In this document: piece by piece, positions 33,181 to 43,722 of the stretch
How positions within the stretch are numbered: the first letter of the stretch is position 1
How the letters are laid out: each line of letters opens with the position of its first letter
Assembly: GCF_009905375.1 (NCBI RefSeq)
Contig: NC_133650.1
Location: 297,475,957 to 297,539,956 of the forward strand
Direction: 5' to 3'
DNA from: Apium graveolens
Taxonomy: Eukaryota > Streptophyta > Magnoliopsida > Apiales > Apiaceae
Length of the DNA stretch: 64,000 nucleotides
Program-made: the position numbers and the translations under genes
Notes under the pieces: model-generated
The model's database searches: none
What the model saw: the letters and a program-made list of their open reading frames with translations, nothing else
Told to the model about the DNA's origin: nothing

Positions 33181-34981
33181 CAAACTTCCCTCAACATTAA
33201 AGATTTCTTATTTCATTTAAAATATTTTGAAATCACTATTGTACATCATTTCTCTCAATAGATTAAATGTATAATTTTTCATTCATTATCGATCTTAAGT
33301 ACATTTTATCTTTATATTGCCATATGTTCTGTGATACAGGTTCAGTCTCCAGTGACTTTCTTTCATTGACAGTCATAAGGTTGAAAAACCACAACTTCTA
33401 TCCCAGATTGTAAAGACAAACACATAAACAGAACCAACCAACACTCTCTTACCAATAAATGAAGTATGAATGAGTGTGAGGAAGATAGTGCCTTAGTGCA
33501 CCACATAAGGAAGGTTCTGAAGTCAACCCAGCAGCTCTGTCTCCTACAAAGATGAGTAGTATTTAAACCGAGACAACTGCTAGCCCCCATACATCTTCTC
33601 AAAAAGATGTAATGGCTGAAAAAGGCACAAAAACAGTTACTAGATTCATCCTCTCAACAGGGTGCATCTATTAAAATTTGCCTGTCGGCCAGGGTATCCG
33701 ATGTAGTGTCATCAGCTCAAACACAAACAATTCTTGATGCACAAGGAAAGGTTACACACACAAAGGAGGAGTTGGCGGAAACAAGAGTTTTGACCATTTT
33801 AAGGTCAGATTCGATTGTTCAAGGTTCTTTAATGGACCAATTGCCTTTACAGGTGTTAGGAGAGGATACTGATCCAAAAGCCATATGTCAGTGGTCAGTG
33901 TCTACCTCCCCAGGCTTAAATCCCCTGGATGCATCTGCGGATAGTGGATCTGACATAGGCACAGATCGGCAACTTATAGACAATGATTCAGATATTACCT
34001 GATGAGTCACAAGGAAATGTCTTCACAGACATTAGAAGGGAACTTTGATCTTTATGCTAAATTCGTTGGATCATTGTTTACCTTCCCAGAATTCAAATTT
34101 GGAACCCTAAAAGAGAAACTAGTAACTTGTAGATTATGACTCAGATTCATCTGACGAGTTTAACAAGGACGGGGATTTACGAACTCCCATTGCACCACCT
34201 GTGACCTCCTTAAGGATGGCTAAGATGATTTTCTTTGCAGGTACAACTGAATTTTGGAGCTATGAGAGGAGTGATACACTTGTGAGAATGAGTGTAAACA
34301 CGAGTGGAGAGAAGAGTGAAACACATGTGAGGTACACTAAACAGAATCACACACTCACAGTGAGGAAGAAAGAGAAACTACTTGTTATTTCTTTTCCAAC
34401 CAAGTGAAATATGAGAACTCCTTCAGACAACGGCATACATTCCTTCTCTAAGGGGGAGATAGAAGCTTAAGTAATAGTTTGGAGGATTCCTCAACTAAGG
34501 GGGAGAAATAGCAGGGAGGAGGAAAAAGATAAAGTACATGTACACTACACTACACCATTATTGTTTGTAACTACGGATCCTATTGTACGGGAGAGGTGGT
34601 TAACACAAGGTGATTTTCTAGTAAGGGAAGAAGTTATTTTCCAAAAGGGGAGTACCATTGGTTTTTATCTTTGGATCCTATTGTACGGGAGATGTGGTAA
34701 ACAAAGGTGATCTTCTTTAAGCAGTTGATTCTCATAGGGGGAGAAGCAAGAGAGATATGCGCTTCTCAACAGGAAATATGGTTGTATAAAAGAAGATGAA
34801 ACTACTTGAAGATATGTTCAGTCTAGAGGAACATCTGTTTCGAATCTGGAAAATGTTAAATATAATCCAGAACTTTTCTGCTATTTACTTTGCATTTCTG
34901 TTTATATCTTTTTCTTATATGTTAGTTGAGCTATCCTCTAGGTATTTGTTGTTATTGTCTAACAAACGAATAGGGGGAGAT
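33181..34981 (+). other. Decayed ORF2 remnant and spacer of element E
   Basis: No long frame survives. Similarity to B ORF2 is visible near 33380-33430 (B 9645-9690), 34160-34245 (B 10270-10360) and 34482-34505 (B 10958-10980). AGGGGGAGA occurs at about 34451, 34499, 34736 and 34972; only the last adjoins the LTR. A roughly 40-bp direct repeat occurs at 34575-34614 and 34673-34711 (GGATCCTATTGTACGGGAGA). 33181-33340 is AT-rich with nothing recognisable. Confidence 0.65.
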
Positions 34982-36321
34982 TGAAAGGCATATGTCATAG
35001 CCTATTTGTTTATTCGAGGATTTAACTCAACTCAAATAAGATTGTAATAAGTAAATAGTGGTTCTATCGTCAAAGAGATCTCTCAAAGTAACATCTGTCA
35101 AAGGATTAAGAAACATTGTACATTTACAGACTTGAGGAATTAATTCACTGGAAGAAGTTCAAGAAATTGATCAAGCCTCAGTGATATAAATCAAGATTGT
35201 AGATTTAATCAAGTGTCAGAGATCTTGTCAGGGTATCAGATAATTACAGGGATTTAATCTAAAGAAAATCAAGATTATCAAAGTCAAGACATGAAAAAAT
35301 GTCACAGAAGTTAGTCACTCATGAACCAGACAGTACATCGAGTGTCAACATTGAAGTGGTGGAATTGATTCATAATTGTCAGTGATTTCAAGAAGATTTT
35401 CAGAAGAATGGTTGTTGTTGAAGAGTAGTATTAATTCTCTATTAATTAATTAAGTCATATAGTTTAATTAAGAAAATAAATTATATCTGCAAAGATTAAT
35501 TTATTGATTAATTGAATTAATTGATTAATTAATTCTGAATTAATATCATGATTTTTCAGAATTGATTTTGAATTTATATTCAATATTAATTCAGCAAGAC
35601 AATCATTTGAACTGGTATGATAATCAATTGTCATACCGAAAGTCATACCAGTTCATTCAATAGTCTTGCCGAAAGTCATGCTAGTTCAGGAGATAGTCAT
35701 ACCGATTGTCTTCCTAGTACAAATGATTTTCTAACTGATTGTCTTGCTAGTTCAACAGATTGTCATGCCGATTATCATGGTAGTACAACAGATTATCTCA
35801 CCGAAAGTTCTACCAGCTGTGGGATTGTCATGCCAGTTTATTTCAGTTCTGTTGATTATTATTTAAAAGATAGAAGCAGCAGACATTCATAATACACACA
35901 ACAGAAATCAACCAACAAAGAACAGCAGCCGCAGAATAAATATTTCATCTCTCTGCTGAATTCAAGATCATTCATTTCTAGTTTTAAAGTTAAATCCAAA
36001 CAACTAGAAATCATTCTCTTGTTCTTGTGTAACTATCTAGCGGATCAAAATCCCTAGAACTTAATCTCAAATTGCGTTTAGCATTTGATTCTTTTTATTG
36101 CAAAAATAGAAAAAGTTCATGTCGAATTTATTCTAGATTTGTGATAATTAATTTGAGATTAATCCCTTGTAATCGATACCGTTGTTGTAACACCTTTCAA
36201 GTTTAATAATATTTTTATTTAACTTGAATTTTGTTTTAATTTTTTTATTCCGCACTAAATTTGATTAAATGGTATAGTTTGTATTCAACCCCCCCTTCTA
36301 CAAACATATTGGGACCTAACA
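34982..36321 (+). repeat. 3' LTR of element E (1,340 bp)
   Basis: It starts TGAAAGGCATATGTCATAGC after AGGGGGAGAT and ends GGGACCTAACA. It aligns with the B LTR throughout. The 33-bp array (35600-35838) is longer than in B. A TATA-like ATTTAAAAG lies just after the array (about 35861). Confidence 0.9.
35600..35838. repeat. 33-bp tandem array (six units) with inverted leader, LTR of element E
   Basis: Units are a 12-mer plus a 21-mer: 35630-35662, 35663-35695, 35696-35728, 35729-35761, 35762-35794 and 35795-35826 (32 bp), plus a partial unit from 35827. Typical 12-mer: GTCATACCGATT. Typical 21-mer start: GTCTTGCTAGTTCA. The leader 35600-35629 is a unit in reverse orientation. The 33-bp length keeps a translation frame open (35617-35892), which I regard as a by-product. 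Confidence 0.88.
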
Positions 36322-36441
36322 AACTTTTTCATTAATTTCAATAATTTTTTAAATAAAAAGATTGCGTAACTTCGATTTTTAACTTGATAATTAATTTTTT
36401 AACTATATATGATATATATATATATATATATTATATTTTAT
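36322..36441. other. Host AT-rich DNA between elements E and F, with a (TA)n run
   Basis: About 120 bp of AT-rich DNA includes a TA dinucleotide run near 36407-36431. Its last five bases (TTTAT, 36437-36441) are the left target duplication of element F. Confidence 0.75.
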
Positions 36442-36928
36442 TATTAGATATAATTGATGATATCAGGAGATAAACTATCAAGACTTAATATCAGGATTTA
36501 CTGAAGGTGACGTCATCAGTACTTGTTGATCAACATTTGATGTCATCAGGAATTAGTCACATCAGTAGATATTCAAGAAGGAAAAGGAAAGCAGAACTTC
36601 AAGGCGGTGAAGGACTTTATCTTAGAAGCAATCATACATGGATATGTATTAGGTTTCCTTATTGTAATAGAATATGATTCCTTGTTGATTGTGTAACTGT
36701 GCACTTTTTAAGCACAGATTAGGTTTACACTTCATGTGTTGAGTATATTGATATATTATTCGCATAACCTAGCAGCTCTCAAGGATAATTGTTCATCCTT
36801 TGAGAGACTACTTTTTTAATCAGTTTTTTATCTGCTAATATGAAAACTGTTGATTTTGTTAAAACTTTATCAAATTATTTGCATAAACTGTATTCACCCC
36901 CCCTTTACAGTTGATTACGGACCTAACA
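36442..36928 (+). repeat. 5' LTR of element F
   Basis: It starts TATTAGATATAATTGATG and ends GGACCTAACA. The TATA box seen in the 3' copy (TATATAAG, 48207-48214) has decayed here to TTTTTAAG, so this LTR has probably lost promoter function. Motif-like ATCAGTACTT lies near 36516. Confidence 0.93.
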
Positions 36929-36930
36929 AT

Positions 36931-36942
36931 TGGTATCAGAGC
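36931..36942 (+). other. Primer-binding site of element F
   Basis: TGGTATCAGAGC, two bases after the 5' LTR, is complementary to the 3' end of initiator-Met tRNA, the usual plant copia primer. Confidence 0.93.
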
Positions 36943-36988
36943 TTGTTGTTGATATACAAACAGTTTACAATCTGAAAATCAATCTTTA

Positions 36989-39103
36989 ATGGCAGAGAAA
37001 GAAGCACCACAGAATCCACCACCACCCCCAGCCACTTCACAGATTAGCAGTAATATGAGTAGGTATGAATCCATCAAGGTTCCAATCTTAAAGATACATG
37101 AATATCCAATCTGGAAAGTTAGAATGGCCATGTGCTTGGAAGCAACAGATCCTGAATACCTGGGCCGGATTTATGATGGTCCTTATATACCAATGAAGGT
37201 AGCTGTTGTTGTTGCAGGAGCAGCTGAAAAGATAGTTGATAAATACAAGAAGGACTATACTCCTGAAGATCTTTCATCTATTATGAAGGATGCAAAAGTC
37301 AGACATATCTTGCATACCAGTCTTGATAGTTTTATGTCCAATAGGGTAATTGGATGTAAAACAATAATGAAAATTTGGGATGTTTTAGAGTTAAAGTGTC
37401 AAGGTGCCACTTCTATCAAGAAGAACAGAAGAACAATACTTACTCAAGAATATGAGCACTTTGACTCAAGAGATAATGAGTCATTAACTGAGATCTATGA
37501 CAGATTTCAAAAGCTATTGAATGACTTATCTCTTGTCGACAAGGAATATGATTTAGAGGACTCAACCTTGAAGTTTCTACTTGCACTCCCTGAAAAGTGA
37601 GACTATAAGGTCACATCAATAAGGGATAATTATGAACTTGATGAAACACCTCTAGATGAGATCTATGGCATACTGAAGACTCATGAATTAGATATGGAGC
37701 AAAGAAGAAAGAGAAAAGGATTCAAGTCTAGACCAGTTGCACTTAAGATTGAAGAGAAGCCAAAGGAGAAAGCTAGGAGAAAAGGTTACTCTAAAGAAAA
37801 AGCTATGATTGCAAAGTATGATACTGAGTCATCAAACTCTGATGATGACTCAAATACTGATAGTGAATCTAATACTGATAGTGATCATGACAATAATGAA
37901 GACATGGAACAAATGGCTGCCTTATTGGTTAAAAGCTTCAAGAAGATGGTCTACAAGAATTTCAAGAAAGGAAAAAGGTTTTTCATAAAAAGGTTCCAGT
38001 TCCTCAAACTCTGATAAGAGGAATGATAGAAGAAATACTGATATGAAGGAATAAAATTTTAGAAAATCTGACAAGTCAAAGGAAAGATGTTACAACTGTG
38101 ATGGAATTGGACACTTTGCAGTTGACTGCAGAAAACCAAAAGATGAGAAGAAACAAGCCTTGATCACAAAGAAAAAAAACTAGGATGATTCATTAGATTC
38201 AGATGATGGTGTCAACTATGCTCTCATGGCAAATGCTGATACTGAGGCTGGCAATGCTGAATTAAAGGTACCTCAGACCACCCTTGTTTTTGATACTGAT
38301 GATATCCATGAATTAAGATTATTTTTAATATCTCTACATGTTAGTTATAGGGATCAAAACTTAGAGAATAATAGAATCAATATTGAAAACTCTGAGTTAA
38401 ATAAAAGAAATGATCACCTAGAAATTGAGTTGCTTTCCATACTAGAAATTCAAAAATAAAGAGATAATGTTGTTTATGTTAAAGAAAAATTGTTAAAAAA
38501 GCATGCTTATCTAGAAAAGGAGTTAGCTAAAGAAAGGGAGGTTTAATAAACTTTGGACTAACTCAGGAAAAATAACTCAGGAAATTTTAGAAAATGGTTG
38601 TTGGGATCAGTATTAGGATATGCTAATAAATCTAATTCTGATAAGAAAATTGGAAAAGAAACTGAGAAAACTAAACCAGTAAATATTGATCTAAGGTCAA
38701 ACTGAACGAGGTTCAGTTGAAGCCCATTAAGTTTAATCCAAGTGTTGATGTTGTTAAGTCAGTTAATGAGGTAGGTTCAACCTCGGCACCTAGATCAAAC
38801 TTAAATACTGATAAGAGTGAACAAGTTCACACAAGATCAGTAAATATTGGTTTAATGACTCGGAAACAACTTAAGCAAAAGCTGAAGGAATTACATATGA
38901 AAAATAAGGAGAAAAAGCCTAGGAAAAATATGAATGATAAGGTAGATGTTAAAAAGAATGGTAATTATGTAACTGCTCTCAGTGCACCTAGAAAGACATG
39001 CCTGAACTGTGATAGTACTAATCATCTTGCTAATTCTTGCAAGAAGAATAAAGAGATAAATATTGTTCCTCCCAAATCAGAGTTTAGGAATAGAACAGTT
39101 TGA
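36989..39103 (+). pseudogene. gag: Element F gag
   Basis: It starts MAEKEAPQNPPPPPATSQI at ATG 36989. The capsid domain is of the copia/UBN2 type (WKVRMAMCLEATDPEYLG, LTEIYDRFQKLLNDL) to a TGA at 37598-37600. The frame continues to a TGA at 38012-38014, then is broken. Zinc knuckles are CYNCDGIGHFAVDC (about 38091-38132) and a second one, CLNCDSTNHLANSC (about 39000-39041). Stops also lie at 38457-38459 and near 38700. The Asp/Asn/Ser-rich stretch (37830-37910) carries two AATACTGAT motifs. It is decayed beyond use. Confidence 0.88.
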
Positions 39104-39382
39104 TATAAACCACTTAGTCCTTGTTTTCATTGTGGTAGTGTGTGACACTCTTTTATACATGTAAAGAGTATCACAGTTTATATTATGATCATTATGAACT
39201 AAAACCCTCTTTAAATAAAACAAAATATGTTTCTGCATGTGTAAATACTGATAGTAAGAATGTTAACATAAACTCCAATATGAAGTCTTCTACTTCATAC
39301 GTTAACAAACTTAAATAGCCCAAAGGATCCAAATAAGTCTGGGTCCTTAAAAATACTAACTGATTTTAAATACTGATTGCAG

Positions 39383-42300
39383 GGTAACAGTCGAAATTCT
39401 CTAGTCTTGGACAGTGGATGCTCAGGAAATATGACTGGTTATAAATCCCTCCTATCAGAATTTAAGGAGAAAGCTGGCCCAAGTGTTTCTTATGGAGATG
39501 GCAACTTAGGAAAAATCATGGGATATGGAAAAATTAAAATTGGGAATATCATCATTGAAAATGTAGCTCTGGTTATAGGATTCAAGCATAATTTGATCAG
39601 TATGAGTCAGATCCGTGACAGAGGTTACCATGTGAATTTCTATGAAGATTATTGTGAAATTATCAGTAAGTCTGATGGCAAGATTGCAATGACTGGTGTA
39701 AGACATGGAATTTTATATGAAACCAAGGTTTCCACAAATACTGATGAATCATAAGTTTGTCTACTTAGTAGAACATCTGTGGAAGACAGCTGGAACTGGT
39801 ATAAAAGACTTTCTCGCCTTAATTTCAACAATATCAATAAACTTGTGAGGAAAGATCTTGTGACAGGTTTTCCCAATGCAGTGTTTACTCCTGATGGCTT
39901 ATGTGACTAATGCCAGAAATCCAAGCAAAGGAAAACATCTGTCAAGAGTAAAACTGAATCCTCCATTTTTGAACCATATCATCTACTTCATATTGATCTC
40001 TTTGGTCCAGTCAATGTTATTTCAATTTCCAAGAAGAGGTATGCACTTATAATTGTTGATGAATATACAAGATACACATGTGTGTACTTTCTGCACACCA
40101 AGGATGAATCTCCATACATTCTTCTTGATCATGTGAGAGAGCTCGAAAAAAGATCAACATACAAAGTGAAGATCATTAGAAGTGATACTGGAACTGAATT
40201 CAAGAACAGTTCTATGAAAGAGTTCTGAAAATACAAGGGGATAAAACAAGAATTTTCTGCTCCTAAAACTCCACAACAAAATGGAATTATTGAAAGAAAG
40301 AATAGAACTCTCATAGAAGTTGCAAGAACCATTCTAGAGGAAGCAAGATTGCCTACCTACTTCTGGGCTGAGGCTGTACAAACTGCTTGCTTCACACAAA
40401 ATGCAACTTTAATCAACAGACATGGAAAAACACCATTTGAGATGGTGAAGGGAAAGAAGCCAAATTTGAAGTTCTTTCACATTTTTGGTTGCAAGTGTTT
40501 TGTTCTCAAAACTCATCCAGAGCAGCTTACCAAATTTGATCTAAAAGCTGATGAAGGCATTTTTATTGGATATCCATTGTCTACAAAAGCCTTCAGAGTT
40601 TACAACCTGAGAACAAGGACAGTCATGGAATCTATACATGTATCTTTTGATGACAAGAAGATTACAGGTCTAGAAGATGCATATGACCATGATAAGTTGA
40701 GATTTGAAAATGAAGTACCATATGTTGAACATTTAAATCCTGATTCACTGACAAATCATGATACAGTAAATCCTGAAATCGCTCCAAGCTCTGATGATCC
40801 ACATGATAGTGGAAATTCTTCAAATACTGAAGCACATTTTGAGGGGGAGCAACATGATTCAAATCCAGAGTCTTCTACAAGTGATTCAACTCAAGGAACA
40901 TTAGTAAATAAGTTATCAGACTCTCATTCCTTAAATTCTGATGAGTCAAATACTAATAACAATGGGAATACTGATTCAGGGGGAACATCAGGACGTGATA
41001 GTGGTACAAGTCAAAGAAATAATAGAGAATTCATGGATAAAGGGGGAGGTTCTTCTTCAAGGAGTCAACTTCCATCTGCAAGAAAATGGTCTAAGTCATA
41101 CACACCTGACTTAATCATCAAAAATCCTAATAGTAGTGTGAGAACCAGGAAAGCCACTCAAAATGAATGTCTCTACCATTCTTTTCTATCTCAAACTGAA
41201 CCCAAGAAAGTGGAAGAAGCTCTTCAAGATGCTGACTGGATAACAGCAATGCAAGAGAAGCTTAATGAATTTGAAAGGAACAAAGTCCAGACTCTTGTGC
41301 CAAGACCAAAGAACAGATCAGTTGTTGGTACAAAGTGGGTGTTTAGAAACAAAACTGATAGTGAGGGCATTGTTACAATAAATAAAGCAAGACTGGTTGC
41401 AAAGGGCTATTCATAGCAAGGAGGCATTGATTATGATGAGACTTTTTCTCCAGTTGCAAGGCTTGAGGCAATCAGAATTTTACTAGCCTATGTTGCTCAC
41501 AAGAAGTTTAAAGTGTTCCAAATGGATGTAAATAGTGCATTTCAAAATGGAGAACTCAAAGAGGAAGTTTATATTAAACAGCCTCCAGGTTTCATTGATC
41601 CAAAATATCCAAATCATGTCTACTTACTGGATAAAGCACTCTATGGACTAAAAGTAGCTCCAAGGGCCTGGTATGAAACACTTGCTCTATTTCTGTTAGA
41701 AAGTGGTTTCACAACAGGTACAATTGACAGAACTCTCTTTTATAAATACCGTGGTAAGGACTTGCTATTAGTACAAATATATGTTGATGATATCATTTTT
41801 GGTTCTACTAATAATAAACTTTGTGAGATATTTGCAAAGATAATGCAGTCTAGATATCAAATGAGTATGATGAGAGAATTGAGTTATTTTCTAGGGTTAC
41901 AAGTAAAACAGACTGATGAAGGGATCTTCATAAATCAATCCAAATACACCAGGAATTTGCTCAAAAGATTTGGAATGCAAGACAGTTCAACTGCATCAAC
42001 TCCCATGGCCACTGCAACCAAGTTAGATTTAAATGCTGGTTCATCAGGAGATATAACTAACTACAGAGGTATGATTGGCTCACTCCTATATCTGACTGCT
42101 AGTAGACCTGATATCATGTATACTACCTGTCTCTGTGCAAGGTTCCAAGCTGATCCAAGGAAACCTCATCTATTAGTTGTGAAAAAAAATTTTAAATATC
42201 TCAAAGGCACCATGAATCTTGGATTATGGTATTCTAGATATTCAAATTTTAAGCTAATTGGATATTCATATGTTGATTTTGTAGAATGCAAAATAGATAG

Positions 42301-42739
42301 GAAAAGCACTTCTGGAAGCTTCCAATTTTTTGGTGGCAGATTGGTTTCTTAGTTTAGAAAGAAACAAAAGTCCATTTCCACATCAACTGCAGAAGCTGAA
42401 TATATTGTTGTAGGAGGTTGTTGTGCTCAAATTCTATGGATGAAGAATTAGTTACTGGATTATGGGTTGGACTATTCTGCTATTCTTATATATTGTGATA
42501 ATCAAAGTGCAATTACAATGACAGGAAATCCATTACAACATTCGATGACTAAAGATATCAGCATTATGTACCATTTCATAAGGGAACATGTGGAAGAAGG
42601 TACAGTGGAATTGGTCTTTATTCCAACAGATCAGAAAGTAGAAGACATATTCACCAAGCCTATCTATGAAGCTACCTTCACAAGATTGGTGAATGAATTG
42701 GGAATGATATCAGGACATTTCTCAAACTCTAATAATTGA
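39383..42739 (+). pseudogene. pol: Element F pol, one frame with six nonsense codons
   Basis: The frame begins just after TTGCAG (39377-39382). Protease: LDSGCSGNMTG. Integrase: a Cys of the zinc site survives (CQKSKQR), Asp in LHIDLFGP, Asp in RSDTGTEF, Glu in [23 protein letters not shown] and YVDD (about 41781). RNase H: the first Asp block is YSYVDF instead of YSDAD, so a catalytic Asp is lost; STAEAEYI and YCDNQSA are kept. Stops: TAA 39752, TAA 39908, TGA 40226, TAG 41414, TAG 42350 and TAG 42449; the normal end is TGA 42737-42739. No frameshift is needed over 3.36 kb. The linker (about 40700-41080) contains three GGGGGA runs. Confidence 0.92.
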
Positions 42740-43349
42740 AGAATAACTACTGATAGTTAGAGTATGGTATCTTATTATTATGTGTCAGTACTTGCTAAAT
42801 ACTGATTATAGTATGAAATTCTGATGCCATGAAAGTATGCAATTAATTTCTATTAATCACAACCAGTAGCTGCATATTAAACTCTAATTATGTGTATAAG
42901 CTTTGATGTTGGTCAAACTTATTTTGACTGATAAATCCTAATAGTTGTTGATTAAATACTGATAATGGTCAAACTCTGATTGACTATTATATTCTGATAA
43001 TAATTTTTGAATTTATTGAAATTTTATTTTAATCAGTATTTTAATTACATGTTTGAAGTTGTTTGTAAGTGGGTAAGTATTTATTATTTGCTTACTTATA
43101 GTAACTAATGACGTTTCTATAAAAATGATTGAGTATCTGTTTTTATATTGGGAATAGGAAATTAGAAAAGAGACTTTACTTTGGTATGCCTAGATAGGCG
43201 TAAGATCATGCATGCGGTAGTAATTATTTCCCGATTATCAAAGCGTCTCTTCTGTTTCTTCTCTCTTTCCTATGTAAACATGCAAGTCATCTCACAAATC
43301 ATCCACTCTACTCTAAACACAACTTCTCATCTTCTTCAAACTTAAAAAC
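42740..43349 (+). other. Element F spacer after pol with AATACTGAT motifs
   Basis: No gene is seen. AATACTGAT lies at 42798-42806 and 42955-42963, with looser CTGATA copies near 42745, 42821 and 42992. A TATA-like TATGTAAA lies at 43271-43278 and a C/T-rich leader precedes ATG 43350. It corresponds to 15010-16117 of element C but is shorter. Confidence 0.7.
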
Positions 43350-43722
43350 ATGAATCCAAATCAGTTTTTCACTCGCTCTCATGGAGGGTTTTACTACCTT
43401 GCTCACATCATGGTTGAGGGTCATATATACTATGACCAGTTTGGACTTCGAGTCCAAATCAACCAACAAATCTATCATCCTTATGGCATTCCAATGTCAG
43501 TTTATGATAATCTCACTTTTGAGCAATAGACAGAGCTCCAGTTTTTTCCAATTGGAGGCCACACTGGAAGAAGAATGCAGGGCAGAAGAGGCTGAGCAAC
43601 GTCGTCTTCAAGCTCTGGAATTTCAAGAGAATATAATTTCTCTTGCATCCTCCATCTCGCGAATTTATCATCGCAGAGCTATGAAGCAACAGGAGGCTGT
43701 GAAGAAGCTGATGACGGAATAG
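43350..43722 (+). pseudogene. Element F small ORF, broken homologue of 16118-16387
   Basis: It starts MNPNQFFTRSHGGFYYLAH at ATG 43350 and stops at TAG 43527-43529. The Glu/Arg-rich helix that matches C (LEEECRAEEAEQRRLQALEF) is in another frame, to 43722. Position between pol and ORF2, leader and helix all match element C. Function is unknown. Confidence 0.6.

Larger units (their letters stand above)
31903..36321 (+). mobile_element. Element E: outermost Sirevirus-like copia element of the stack, heavily deleted
   Basis: This is the host of element D. Gag (31903-32976) and the start of the protease (to about 33180) remain. Integrase, RT, RNase H and the start of ORF2 are deleted, and a decayed ORF2 tail with four polypurine-like tracts follows (33340-34980). 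The 3' LTR is 34982-36321 (1,340 bp). LTR and ORF2 remnants place it with B. It ends against AT-rich host DNA, so it is the oldest insertion of the stack. Confidence 0.85.

Noticed and set aside
35600..35838. CRISPR-like array
   Set aside because: The repeats are contiguous 33-bp tandem units without unique spacers, in a plant LTR.
35617..35892. Open frame of 91 codons rich in Ser/Asp/His
   Set aside because: It is the translation of the 33-bp LTR repeat; a 33-bp unit keeps any frame open. No homologous frame is kept in the B LTR.
36931..36942. A tRNA gene near the primer-binding site
   Set aside because: Only the 12-base complement of a tRNA 3' end is present, with no tRNA body.
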